From contig NZ_JAHNZO010000002.1 of assembly GCF_018998565.1 (NCBI RefSeq), forward strand, positions 124,001 to 188,000: a DNA stretch of 64,000 nt. The letters run 5' to 3'. The position numbers and the translations under genes were made by a program. The notes beneath the pieces are model-generated. The model had not been told where the DNA came from. It made no database searches and saw only the letters and a program-made list of their open reading frames with translations. This DNA is from Paenibacillus oleatilyticus. Lineage in GTDB: Bacteria; Bacillota; Bacilli; Paenibacillales; NBRC-103111. This document shows positions 25,660 through 33,959 of this stretch, in pieces (the first letter of the stretch is position 1; each line of letters begins with the position of its first letter).

Positions 25660-27375
25660 ATGCTCCGCCGTTTTTTTGCTTATTATCAACCATATAAAGG
25701 GCTGTTCCTGCTGGACTTCTCCTGCGCGATCATCGCGGCGCTGCTGGAGCTGGCTTTTCCGATTGCCGTCAACCGGGTGGTGGACGATCTGCTGCCAAGC
25801 GGCAAATGGGAGTGGATTTTGTGGGGCTGCATCGGCCTGCTCGGCATTTATGCGGTCAGCGCTGCACTGCACTACGTGATGACGTATTGGGGGCACATGC
25901 TGGGCATCAATATCGAAACGGATATGCGCAAGAAGCTGTTCGATCATGTACAGAAGCTGTCGTTCCGCTTCTTCGACAACAACAAGACCGGGCATCTCGT
26001 CTCCCGGATGACCAACGACTTGATGGACATCGGGGAGATCGCCCACCACGGCCCCGAAGACTTGTTCATTGCCGTCATGACGCTGGCCGGAGCGTTCGGG
26101 ATTATGCTGAACATCAATTGGCAGCTCGCCGTGCTGACCTTTATTATCATCCCGCTGATGATCTACTTGTCCCTGTATTTCAGCCAAAAAATGTCGCGTG
26201 CTTTTAAGCGCATGTTCGCCGACATCGCAGACTACAACGCCCGGGTCGAAAACAATATAAGCGGCATTCGCGTCGTGCAGGCGTTTTCCAACGAAAAGCA
26301 TGAAATCGCCCGCTTCGCGGAAAACAACATCCGGTTTCGGTTGACCAAGCTGCTGACTTACCGGATCATGGCGTGGAATTCGTCGATCAGCTATATTTTG
26401 ATGAAGCTCGTTTCGTTGTTTGTGCTCGTCTGCGGCACGTGGTTCGTGATCCAGCAAAAAATGTCGTACGGGGAGTTCATCGCTTTCGTCATGCTGTCCA
26501 ACGTCTTCCTCGGGCCGATTCAGAAGATCAACTCGGTGATCGAGACGTATCCGAAAGGCATTGCGGGCTTCAAACGATATCTGGAGCTGCTGGAGACCGC
26601 CCCGGATGTAGACGATGCGCCGTATGCGCGCCATGTCGGGCATCTGAAGGGGGATATCCGTTTCAGCGGCGTGAAGTTCGGCTATGAGAACAAGGAGAAG
26701 GTGCTGCAGGACGTTCATCTTACTGTTCGCGCAGGGGAAACCGTAGCGCTCGTCGGCCCGTCCGGCGCGGGCAAGACAACCTTGTGCAGCCTGCTGCCAC
26801 GGTTCTACGAGGTCGACGAAGGAAGCATCACGATCGACGGGATCGATATCCGGCAGATGACGCTGCAATCGCTGCGCTCGCACATCGGTATCGTGCAGCA
26901 GGACGTATTTCTGTTCGATGGGACGATTCGCGAAAATATTGCGTACGGCAAGCTGGGAGCGACGGATGAGGAGATCTGGGAGGCAGCGCGCCGGGCGCAG
27001 CTGGAAGAGCTGATCTTGTCCCAGCCCGAGGGGCTGGATACGCTGATCGGCGAGCGCGGGGTGAAGCTGTCCGGCGGGCAAAAGCAGCGGCTCTCGATTG
27101 CCCGCATGTTCCTCAAAAATCCGCCGATTCTCATACTCGACGAAGCGACATCGGCGCTTGATACGGAGACGGAGGCGGCGATTCAGCAGGCGCTAGCCGA
27201 GCTGTCGGAAGGCCGGACGACGCTGATTATTGCCCATCGGCTTGCCACGATAAAGAACGCCGACCGGATCGTGGTGGTTGCGGACCAAGGCATTGCCGAG
27301 CAGGGCAATCACGAGCAGCTGCTGGCTGCGGAGGGGGCTTACAGCCGCTTGCACCGGGCGCAGTTCGGGGCATGA
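25660..27375 (+). CDS. ABC exporter, fused permease-ATPase (MsbA/BmrA-like)
   Basis: 571 residues from the ATG at 25660 (AGAGGG upstream). Six transmembrane segments include the exporter coupling motif HVQKLSFRFFDNNKTGHLVSR (slightly longer than 20 if continued). The ATPase follows with Walker A GPSGAGKTT, VQQDVFLFDGTIRENIAYG, signature LSGGQKQRLSIARMFL and Walker B ILILDEATSALDTETE. It should work as a homodimer. Its place in the Fur island, divergent from the siderophore-binding gene, suggests siderophore or siderophore-precursor export, but a general drug or lipid exporter cannot be excluded. Confidence 0.87.
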   Translation: MLRRFFAYYQPYKGLFLLDFSCAIIAALLELAFPIAVNRVVDDLLPSGKWEWILWGCIGLLGIYAVSAALHYVMTYWGHMLGINIETDMRKKLFDHVQKLSFRFFDNNKTGHLVSRMTNDLMDIGEIAHHGPEDLFIAVMTLAGAFGIMLNINWQLAVLTFIIIPLMIYLSLYFSQKMSRAFKRMFADIADYNARVENNISGIRVVQAFSNEKHEIARFAENNIRFRLTKLLTYRIMAWNSSISYILMKLVSLFVLVCGTWFVIQQKMSYGEFIAFVMLSNVFLGPIQKINSVIETYPKGIAGFKRYLELLETAPDVDDAPYARHVGHLKGDIRFSGVKFGYENKEKVLQDVHLTVRAGETVALVGPSGAGKTTLCSLLPRFYEVDEGSITIDGIDIRQMTLQSLRSHIGIVQQDVFLFDGTIRENIAYGKLGATDEEIWEAARRAQLEELILSQPEGLDTLIGERGVKLSGGQKQRLSIARMFLKNPPILILDEATSALDTETEAAIQQALAELSEGRTTLIIAHRLATIKNADRIVVVADQGIAEQGNHEQLLAAEGAYSRLHRAQFGA

Positions 27376-27443
27376 CGGTTGAGGCGACGACCGGCATTGA
27401 CCGGCTTGAATCCGCCAACACGAGCTGCGAAATTTTACAGCAC

Positions 27444-27473
27444 TTGACATTCAACGGGGAAGTAAGGTACAGT
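27444..27473 (+). promoter_or_regulatory. Promoter of the leader-MutS2 operon
   Basis: TTGACA (27444-27449) and TACAGT (27468-27473) with an 18-bp spacer. It lies 30 bp upstream of the leader peptide and 340 bp upstream of the first structural gene. Confidence 0.7.
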
Positions 27474-27504
27474 AAAGTTAATTGTTACCTAAGGAGAGAT
27501 TTTG

Positions 27505-27528
27505 ATGTCGGTGGTCGTTCTTAACTAA
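27505..27528 (+). CDS. Seven-residue leader peptide MSVVVLN
   Basis: ATG TCG GTG GTC GTT CTT AAC TAA, preceded by AAGGAGAG at seven bases. The last codons form the left arm of a perfect 13-bp inverted repeat (GTTCTTAACTAAT at 27517-27529 with ATTAGTTAAGAAC at 27620-27632). A ribosome stalled on the leader would hold this arm open. Two terminators follow. This is the standard logic of antibiotic-sensing attenuators, as known for erm and ABC-F resistance genes. Confidence 0.7.
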   Translation: MSVVVLN

Positions 27529-27682
27529 TCAAATTCCATAATGAGGTTTCTGGAAATTCATGGGCAAATTTTGCTAATAAGCAAGGTTTATTTTTTCATG
27601 GGTTTACGGTCACCTTGGAATTAGTTAAGAACAACGGATATCATACAATGCCATAGGTACATGCCTATTCATTGCGCCTATC

Positions 27683-27718
27683 ATCCGTGCTGAGTTCAGC
27701 GCGGATTTTCTGTTTTAT
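27683..27718 (+). terminator. First terminator hairpin in the MutS2-operon leader
   Basis: ATCCGTGCTGA (27683-27693) pairs with TCAGCGCGGAT (27696-27706), followed by TTTTCTGTTTT. It is enclosed by CATGCCTA (27660-27667) and TAGGCATG (27733-27740), which are also complementary, so a larger alternative structure is possible. Confidence 0.65.
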
Positions 27719-27745
27719 CGGGCGCTTTTGATTAGGCATGGTCCC

Positions 27746-27789
27746 AAAAGGGCAGAGAATGACGTACGTTCATTCTCTGCCCTTTTTTT
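27746..27789 (+). terminator. Second terminator hairpin in the MutS2-operon leader
   Basis: AAAAGGGCAGAGAATGA (27746-27762) pairs over 17 bp with TCATTCTCTGCCCTTTT (27770-27786), followed by more T residues. It ends 25 bases before the start codon of the MutS2-like gene, so the operon is expressed only if it is bypassed. Confidence 0.85.
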
Positions 27790-27814
27790 ATTTTCTTACA
27801 AGGAGAGATCACTC

Positions 27815-29803
27815 ATGAATGAAAAAGCACTGCAACGTCTGGAATACGGCAAAATCAAAGAAGCTTTGGCAGAATATGCCGTATCGTATCTGGGTAAGCG
27901 GCTGATTGCCGAGCTGCTTCCGATAACGGCGAAGTCCGTCGTGCGGGCGAAGCTGGACGAAACGGCGGAGGCAAAGTCCTTGCTTCAGCAAGGCGCAAGC
28001 GTTCCGATTCCTTCGCTGGAAGGCATGGAAAATATTTTGGACCTGCTGGGAACGGGATACGTGTTCAGTGAGAAGGACTTCATGCACATGCACCAATTCC
28101 TGACCAGCTGCGCGCAGCTCGTGAGGTATATGGCCGCGAAAAGCGGGATAGCCCCTCACATTAGCTCCTACGCGGCTTCCATGTATGCGATGGATGCGCT
28201 GAAATCGGAGATCGAACGGTGCATCCGTCACGGGCAAGTCGCCGACTCCGCCAGCAAGGAGCTCATGAAAGTCCGCAAGCGGCTGGCCGTATTCGAGGAA
28301 CGTCTGAAAAGCAAGCTGGACTCCTTGATGAGCCGCCACCGCTCCATTTTGCAGGAGCATGTTCTCAGCACGCGCAACGGACGGTATGTGCTGCCGGTCA
28401 AAAAAGAGCACCGCAAGCTGGTGAAGGGAACGGTGCTCGACGAGTCGGCGAGCGGCCAAACGGTCTATATCGAGCCGGCCGAGGTCATGACGATTCAGTT
28501 CGAGCTTACAGGGCTGAAAGCGGAGGAAGCGCGGGAGGAGCTGAAAGTGCTGAGCGATTTGACCGCACTGGCGGAAAGCTGCGAGCAACAGCTTCTGACA
28601 AATATTGAGACGGTGGGCACCTACGATTTCATTTTTGCCAAGGCCAAATATGCTCTGGCTATCGGAGGCTTCAATGTGGAGCTGAACGACCAAGGGATCA
28701 TCGACCTGCGCGAAGCGAAGCATCCGCTGCTGAACCGGCCGATGGTTCCCTTGAACTTCGTCATCGGACGGAGATACAAGTCGCTGATTATTACGGGACC
28801 GAATACCGGAGGCAAGACTTTAACGCTGAAAACCGTCGGTCTGCTGACCGTCATGGCGCAGTCTGGCTTATTGGTTCCGGTACGGGAAGGAAGCTTGCTT
28901 TCCGTATTCAACCATCTCGCCGTCGATATCGGGGACGGACAAAGCATCGAGCACGCGCTTAGCACCTTCTCCGCGCATATCCGGAACGTCAATGAAATGC
29001 TGCAATTTGCCGACCGTTCGACGCTCATTCTGATCGACGAGATGGCTTCCGGGACCGATCCGGGGGAAGGCGTCGGCTTGTCGGTGGCCATTCTGGAAGA
29101 GCTGCACCGAAGAGGATCGACGGTGGTGGCGACGACCCATTTTACGGAAATCAAAAATTTTGCCGACGTGACGCCAGGGTTCGAGAATGCCCGCATGGAG
29201 TTCGATACAGACACGCTGCAGCCGCTGTACCGGCTGCGGATCGGGGAAGCGGGCCAGAGCTACGCCTTCCTGATCGCGTTGAAGCTGGGCTTGCCTGCCG
29301 GCCTCATTGAGCGGTCCCGCGAAATTACCGCGCGCGGCTTGCCGGAAAGCTTGCCGCAGGGAACACAGGCCCCCGGGCCTGAGCCGGAGCCGGACGAAGC
29401 CTCCGCGGCGGACATGGATGATTCGCAGGAGGAAACAACAGCGGCGCATGCGTCTCGGTCTTCATCGGAAAAGGAGAAGGAGCCGGAGGAAGACGGTGAG
29501 CCAGTTTCTGTGGGTCCCAGAAGCTTCCAGCTCGGCGATTGCGTGTATATCGCTTATTTGGGCCGCACCGGCATTGTGTTTGAAATCGAGGATTCCCGTG
29601 GCAATGTCGGGGTGATGATCCAGAACCAGAAGTTCAAAATCAACCAGAAGCGGCTGAAGCTGCACATCGAGAGCAAGGAGCTGTATCCGGACAATTACGA
29701 TCTGGACATCGTGTTCGAGACGAAAGAAAACCGCAAAAAACGCAAGCTGATGGGCCGCAAGCACGCACCGGGCGTTACCATCGAGACCAAATCGGAGGAA
29801 TGA
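27815..29803 (+). CDS. MutS2-like ATPase lacking the Smr domain
   Basis: 662 residues. The ATG at 27815 follows AAGGAGAG. A MutS2-type clamp and core region is followed by the ATPase: Walker A GPNTGGKT (328-335), the ST-rich IEHALSTFSAHI segment, Walker B LILIDEMASGTDPGEG (Asp408) and VVATTHFTEIKNF. The C-terminus differs from standard MutS2 (about 780 residues): after an acidic linker there is a compact domain (FQLGDCVYIAYLGRTGIVFE) resembling the KOW-like module, and no Smr nuclease. MutS2 proteins act on branched DNA or on collided ribosomes. The antibiotic-type attenuator ahead of it makes ribosome rescue an attractive hypothesis. Confidence 0.85.
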   Translation: MNEKALQRLEYGKIKEALAEYAVSYLGKRLIAELLPITAKSVVRAKLDETAEAKSLLQQGASVPIPSLEGMENILDLLGTGYVFSEKDFMHMHQFLTSCAQLVRYMAAKSGIAPHISSYAASMYAMDALKSEIERCIRHGQVADSASKELMKVRKRLAVFEERLKSKLDSLMSRHRSILQEHVLSTRNGRYVLPVKKEHRKLVKGTVLDESASGQTVYIEPAEVMTIQFELTGLKAEEAREELKVLSDLTALAESCEQQLLTNIETVGTYDFIFAKAKYALAIGGFNVELNDQGIIDLREAKHPLLNRPMVPLNFVIGRRYKSLIITGPNTGGKTLTLKTVGLLTVMAQSGLLVPVREGSLLSVFNHLAVDIGDGQSIEHALSTFSAHIRNVNEMLQFADRSTLILIDEMASGTDPGEGVGLSVAILEELHRRGSTVVATTHFTEIKNFADVTPGFENARMEFDTDTLQPLYRLRIGEAGQSYAFLIALKLGLPAGLIERSREITARGLPESLPQGTQAPGPEPEPDEASAADMDDSQEETTAAHASRSSSEKEKEPEEDGEPVSVGPRSFQLGDCVYIAYLGRTGIVFEIEDSRGNVGVMIQNQKFKINQKRLKLHIESKELYPDNYDLDIVFETKENRKKRKLMGRKHAPGVTIETKSEE

Positions 29804-29807
29804 TCGG

Positions 29808-30980
29808 ATGAAAAATTATGTAGATGAAATCAGTGCGAATGTCCGTTTGGAAGAAGGTTCCGCCGTCATCGAGCAGCTTTTGCTGGAATGCTATTTCAGC
29901 CCGGGCATCTCGACCAAGGAGCTGGCGCGCAAGACGCTGCTGCCTGTTCCCGTAGCCGCGGCTATCAAGAAAGAGCTCGTCAAAGCGGGCGCACTGATGC
30001 AAGAGAACGGGACGCGATGCAGCAGGGCGGGAACGGCATGGATTGAGCAAGAGCTGGGATACGGCGGAATAAACAGGAGCCTGTACCTGAAGCTGACGGC
30101 AAGCGATGCGGACTGGAAGGCCGAGCTGGCCGACGTGCTAAGCGAGCTTCAGGAAATTTTCCGCTTACGGCCGCAGGTGGACGTTCGGATCGATCAATCG
30201 AAATGCACCGCGGAGACAAGTTTGCGGCGCGCCGTCCTGTGCTTGAAGCAGCAGACGTTGATCGGAAAGCGCGTGCTCTGCATCGGCGACGACGATCTGG
30301 TCAGCGTGTCGCTGGGCTTTTTGCTCCGGAAGCTCTTCCCGGAGGCGGAGGGAACGCATTCGAGGACAAGGATCGACGTTGTCGATATCGACGAGCGGTT
30401 CCTGAGCTATATCGGAGAAACCGCAGCTAGGGAGGGGCTGCCTATCCAATGCAGGCGCTGGGATTTGCGGCACCCGCTGGCCGAGGAATGGCAGGGACAA
30501 TATGACTGCTTCTTTACCGATCCGCCTTATACGCTGCAGGGCATGACGCTGTTCCTTTCCCGCGGCATCAGCGGCTTGAAGAAGAGGAAAGGTGCTCCGA
30601 TCTTCTTGTCTTTTGCCCATAAGTCGCCGGAGTTCATGCTGGCGATGCAGCGGGAGTTCGTGCGGATGGGGCTCATGGTCAGCGCCACGTTCCCGCGATT
30701 TAACGAGTATGAAGGCGCGGAAATGATCGCGAACCGGAGCCAAATGATCGTGCTGAAGACGACGGAGCAGACGCGTTCCGAATACGCCGGCGCTTTCGAA
30801 GATGCGCTGTATACGGGGGAAGTCAAGCGGACGCTGCGCACTTACCGCTGTCAGCAGTGCGGGGAGGCGGTCTACGTCGGCTTCCAAGGCGATATGCCTA
30901 CGATCGAGCAGCTCAAAAATCAAGGGTGTCCCCGCTGCAAGAACGATACGTTTCAATTGATCGAAAAAAAGAGCGTATAA
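29808..30980 (+). CDS. bpsA: N4-bis(aminopropyl)spermidine synthase-like protein (BpsA/DUF43)
   Basis: 390 residues, starting 4 bp after the preceding stop with CGGAGGA in front. An N-terminal winged-helix-like region is followed by the aminopropyltransferase core, with GDDDLVSVSLGFLLRKLF (160-177), VVDIDERFLSYI and FTDPPYT (from 236). These match the GDDD and DPPYT motifs of BpsA, which adds aminopropyl groups from decarboxylated SAM to make branched polyamines. A C-terminal zinc ribbon (CQQC near 342, CPRC near 370) is present. Such enzymes are best known from thermophiles. Here it sits in an operon with a MutS2-like protein, FkbH and ACP. Confidence 0.78.
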   Translation: MKNYVDEISANVRLEEGSAVIEQLLLECYFSPGISTKELARKTLLPVPVAAAIKKELVKAGALMQENGTRCSRAGTAWIEQELGYGGINRSLYLKLTASDADWKAELADVLSELQEIFRLRPQVDVRIDQSKCTAETSLRRAVLCLKQQTLIGKRVLCIGDDDLVSVSLGFLLRKLFPEAEGTHSRTRIDVVDIDERFLSYIGETAAREGLPIQCRRWDLRHPLAEEWQGQYDCFFTDPPYTLQGMTLFLSRGISGLKKRKGAPIFLSFAHKSPEFMLAMQREFVRMGLMVSATFPRFNEYEGAEMIANRSQMIVLKTTEQTRSEYAGAFEDALYTGEVKRTLRTYRCQQCGEAVYVGFQGDMPTIEQLKNQGCPRCKNDTFQLIEKKSV

Positions 30981-31025
30981 ACAAACTTGCGGCGAATTAT
31001 GGACTTAAGAGGAGAAGAAGACAAG

Positions 31026-31484
31026 ATGCATATCCGACCGATAGAGCAGAACGATTTGGCCGCGGTGGCCGAATTTGAGAAAGAAATTTCCGTCATTTCG
31101 TTTGGCAGCGAGGCGGTAACCGATCTGGAATTCCACCGGCGCAAGCTGGAAAAAGCGATACCTCGCGAACAGGAAGGCATGCTCGTTCTGGAGCTGGAAG
31201 GCCGGGCGGCCGGCTGGCTCTGGATGACGCTCAAAGAGAATTTTGTGACGAAAGAAAATTACATCCAGTTCAAAAGCTTTTACGCCGCCGAATCGTGCCG
31301 CGGCTCGGAGGCAGTCACGGCTTTGTTCGAGGCGGGGATGGCTTTTGCCGGAAGGCAGAAAGCCCGGCGCATCGTCGGGCATGTACACGTCGGCAACCTG
31401 CCCATGCGCGTGCTGTATAAAAATTACGGCTTCGCGCCGACCCATCTGACGATGGAGTACAAGGTGCAGGATCAGGAAGCTTAG
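31026..31484 (+). CDS. GNAT-family N-acetyltransferase
   Basis: 152 residues from the ATG at 31026 with GAGGAG ten bases upstream. GNAT layout: MHIRPIEQNDLAAVAEFE, then EGMLVLELEGRAAGWLWM, the acetyl-CoA segment FYAAESCRGSEAVTALFEAGM, and the final NLPMRVLYKNYGFAP. The pyrophosphate-binding loop (CRGSEAV) is close to the Q/RxxGxG/A consensus. In this operon the amino groups of a polyamine are natural acceptor candidates, as in spermidine acetyltransferases, but that is inference. It is 45 bp from the previous gene and 21 bp from the next. Confidence 0.85.
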   Translation: MHIRPIEQNDLAAVAEFEKEISVISFGSEAVTDLEFHRRKLEKAIPREQEGMLVLELEGRAAGWLWMTLKENFVTKENYIQFKSFYAAESCRGSEAVTALFEAGMAFAGRQKARRIVGHVHVGNLPMRVLYKNYGFAPTHLTMEYKVQDQEA

Positions 31485-31505
31485 GGCTGCGGAGGGCAGG
31501 GTAGC

Positions 31506-32564
31506 ATGATCAAATGTTTGATATGGGATTTGGACGAAACGTTATGGCATGGAACGCTGGCCGACGATGAAGAGGTGTCGCTGCGTCCCGGCATTCGCGA
31601 GGTGCTGGAGCAGTTAGACGGGCGCGGCATTTTGCAGAGCGTAGCGAGCCGCAACGACCATGGGTTGGCCATGGAAAAATTGGAACAATTGGGAGTCTGC
31701 CGTTATTTTCTGTACCCCCAGATCGGTTGGGGGGCGAAGGCGGAAGGCATCCGGCGGATCGCAAGCGAGCTGAATATCGGGCTGGATGCGATAGCGTTCA
31801 TCGACGACAATCCGTTCGAACGCTACGAGGCGGGAACGTATCTGCCGGAGCTGACCGTCTACAGCGCGCATGAGGCGCTGGAGCTGGTCGGATACCCCGA
31901 GTTCCGAGTCGGGAAGCCGACGAGGGAGGCAGGGAAACGCCGCGAGATGATGCTTTCCCGGCTGGAGCGGACAACGGCGGAGCAGCGCTTCACCGGGACG
32001 CGGGAAGACTTTCTGCGTTCCTGCTTCATGGAGCTGGAGGTGCGCACTGCACGCGAGGAGGATCTCGACCGGGCCTTCGAGCTGGCAGCGAGAACGAATC
32101 AATTCAATAATTTCGCGGAGCGGATGTCGGAGGACGTCGTCTGCTCTTACCTGGAATCGCCCACGAAAGGGCTTTATGTCGCGGAGCTGAAGGACCGGTT
32201 CGGCGACCACGGCATTGTCGGGGCAGCTATGCTGGACTATGAGGAGGAACGGCTGGACATCCGGTTGTTCTGCATCTCCTGCCGCATCGAAGGGCGCGGC
32301 ATTGGAACCGCGTTTCTCGGGACGGTGCTGAAGCTGGCGCGGCAGGAGTATCCTGCGATGCTTGAAGCGGTTTGCAGCTACCGGTCCACAGGCCGCAACC
32401 GGCCAGCGCTGATGCTTTTGCAGCTGCTGGGGTTTGCCCGGAAGGAGAAGCAGGAGCATGATTCGATCTATGCCCTGCCGTTGCCGTTCGCGTATTGCGC
32501 ACCGGATTGGATTGTCGTGAAAACGGAACATTTTAAGCAACTGGAAGGGAGAACCTTAGGATGA
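31506..32564 (+). CDS. FkbH-like HAD-IIIC protein with acyltransferase-like C-domain
   Basis: 352 residues. The HAD phosphatase-like domain starts with WDLDETLWHGTL (7-18) and continues with SVASRNDHGLAMEKL and IDDNPFERYE. The C-terminal half (VRTAREEDLDRAFELAARTNQFN, then FCISCRIEGRGIGTAFLG) is the GNAT-like part found in FkbH proteins. The family loads glyceryl units onto an acyl carrier protein for methoxymalonyl or related extender units. The ACP gene directly follows and overlaps by the ATGA. Without PKS modules nearby, a free small molecule is a likelier product here. Confidence 0.88.
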   Translation: MIKCLIWDLDETLWHGTLADDEEVSLRPGIREVLEQLDGRGILQSVASRNDHGLAMEKLEQLGVCRYFLYPQIGWGAKAEGIRRIASELNIGLDAIAFIDDNPFERYEAGTYLPELTVYSAHEALELVGYPEFRVGKPTREAGKRREMMLSRLERTTAEQRFTGTREDFLRSCFMELEVRTAREEDLDRAFELAARTNQFNNFAERMSEDVVCSYLESPTKGLYVAELKDRFGDHGIVGAAMLDYEEERLDIRLFCISCRIEGRGIGTAFLGTVLKLARQEYPAMLEAVCSYRSTGRNRPALMLLQLLGFARKEKQEHDSIYALPLPFAYCAPDWIVVKTEHFKQLEGRTLG

Positions 32565-32839
32565 ATCGAGAAGAAATGGAACGGAAGGTTACGGCCATCG
32601 TCGCTCAATTGCTTGGGACGACGGAAGTGGAGCGGTCTACGCGGCTGCTTGGCCCTCAGGGCGTGTTGGATTCCGTTACGGTGGTCCGGTTGATCGCCTG
32701 GCTGGAGCAGGAGTTTCAAGTAGCATTCGATGAGGAGGACCTGACGATCGAATCGTTATCGAGCATAGACCGTATCGTCTCGTTTATCGAGGAGAGCGGG
32801 AGCTTGCCGCACGGGACTCATTCCGGACTGGAACATTGA
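32561..32839 (+). CDS. Acyl carrier protein
   Basis: 92 residues; the ATG overlaps the FkbH stop. The phosphopantetheine site is the serine in GVLDSVTVVRLI (a DSV variant of DSL), followed by the acidic third helix region FDEEDLTIESLSSIDRIVSFIEES. The protein probably carries the unit handled by the FkbH protein. It is the last gene of the operon; a terminator follows eight bases after the stop. Confidence 0.9.
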   Translation: MNREEMERKVTAIVAQLLGTTEVERSTRLLGPQGVLDSVTVVRLIAWLEQEFQVAFDEEDLTIESLSSIDRIVSFIEESGSLPHGTHSGLEH

Positions 32840-32846
32840 AACATCG

Positions 32847-32885
32847 AAGAGCCGACGTCCCATATGGATGACCGGCTCTTTTTGC
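32847..32885 (+). terminator. Intrinsic terminator of the MutS2-BpsA-FkbH-ACP operon
   Basis: AAGAGCCG (32847-32854) pairs with CGGCTCTT (32873-32880), followed by TTTTT. Confidence 0.8.
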
Positions 32886-32959
32886 CAATCCCAAGATAAG
32901 CAAGAAAAAATGTGTGATACAATAATGAATACGAAATGGACTAACGGGCGGGGATACAC

Positions 32960-33877
32960 ATGAAATTGGAACGATTGGTTTCCATTATTTATAAGCTGCT
33001 GAATCACGAAGTTTTGTCTGCCTCCATGCTGGCTGAAGAGTTTCAAGTTTCCCAAAGAACCATCTATCGGGATATCGATGTGATCTGCGCTGCGGGCTTC
33101 CCGGTCGTATCGTATCAGGGAACGAAAGGCGGATATGGCATGATGGACGGATACAAAATGGATAAAAGCCTGCTCGGTTCGTACGATGTCAATTCCCTGA
33201 TTACCGTGCTCAGAAGCCTCTCCACCGTGTTTGAAGACGAGCGTGCGCAGGGGACCATCGAACGACTGCAGACGATCGGACCGGAGCATCGGACCACGAG
33301 TCTGTCCGTGGACTTGGAAACCCGCCGCACGGAGCCCGACGCGCTTCGTCATTTACGCTCGGCCATTACCCGGCGAAATATCGTCCGCTTTGATTATATC
33401 AATGTAAAGAATGAACGTACGACGCGTGATATGGAACCGCTGCGGCTTCATTTTAAATATCGTAATTGGTACGTTTATGGGTTTTGCCGAACACGAAGGG
33501 ATTATCGGGAGTTCCGACTATCCCGGATGTTGAACTTGTTCCTGACTCAGGAAACTTTCGAGCCGCATCATGAGGTGCCGGAAGAGGCTGCTTTGTCAAA
33601 CAAGCGATGGCAAGATCAGTTGGAGGATGTGGTGATCCGGGTGTGGCCGGAGGCATTGGCGGAAGTGATGGATCAGTTTCACCAGGCTGATAAGCAATTT
33701 CATGATGATGGGAGCATGACGCTGCGAATTCCTGTTTATCAGCCATTGCAAGCACGCTGGCTTTGGACAATTCTGCTGAGTTTTGGCAGCGGCGCCGAAG
33801 TTCTCGAACCCCCTGCACTGCGTCGCATCGTAAAAGAACAGCTTCAAAATGCGCTCAAACTTTATGCAGATGTATGA
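32960..33877 (+). CDS. YafY-type transcriptional regulator with WYL domain
   Basis: 305 residues. An N-terminal helix-turn-helix (SASMLAEEFQVSQRTIYRDIDVICAAG) is followed by a glycine-rich GTKGGYGM turn and a WYL sensor domain (RRNIVRFDYINVKNERTTRDMEPLRLHFKYRNWYVYGFCRTR), with a WCX C-terminal extension. Such regulators sense small ligands or nucleic acids and often act on a neighbouring gene. The DinB gene starts 82 bp downstream, beyond a perfect palindrome that overlaps this gene's stop codon and could be its own operator. Confidence 0.9.
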   Translation: MKLERLVSIIYKLLNHEVLSASMLAEEFQVSQRTIYRDIDVICAAGFPVVSYQGTKGGYGMMDGYKMDKSLLGSYDVNSLITVLRSLSTVFEDERAQGTIERLQTIGPEHRTTSLSVDLETRRTEPDALRHLRSAITRRNIVRFDYINVKNERTTRDMEPLRLHFKYRNWYVYGFCRTRRDYREFRLSRMLNLFLTQETFEPHHEVPEEAALSNKRWQDQLEDVVIRVWPEALAEVMDQFHQADKQFHDDGSMTLRIPVYQPLQARWLWTILLSFGSGAEVLEPPALRRIVKEQLQNALKLYADV

Positions 33878-33903
33878 CAGACTGTTGTCATACATCTTTT
33901 TTT
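33869..33903 (+). terminator. Palindrome with T tract after the WYL regulator (terminator or operator)
   Basis: GATGTATGACA (33869-33879) and TGTCATACATC (33886-33896) are perfect inverted copies, followed by seven T residues. A related element with the same TTGTCATAC core precedes the second DinB gene at 46197-46230, so an operator role is also possible. Confidence 0.6.
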
Positions 33904-33959
33904 ATTATTACTGCAGGAACAAAATCAAATCCATGACAAGTCAAAAGGAGACGATCCAA

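Noticed and set aside
27728-27815. Upstream TTG start for the MutS2-like gene
   Set aside because: It would place the second terminator inside the coding region; the ATG at 27815 has an AAGGAGAG site.
31506-32839. Polyketide or nonribosomal peptide cluster around FkbH and ACP
   Set aside because: No ketosynthase, adenylation or condensation domains are adjacent; only the single FkbH and a free ACP are present.
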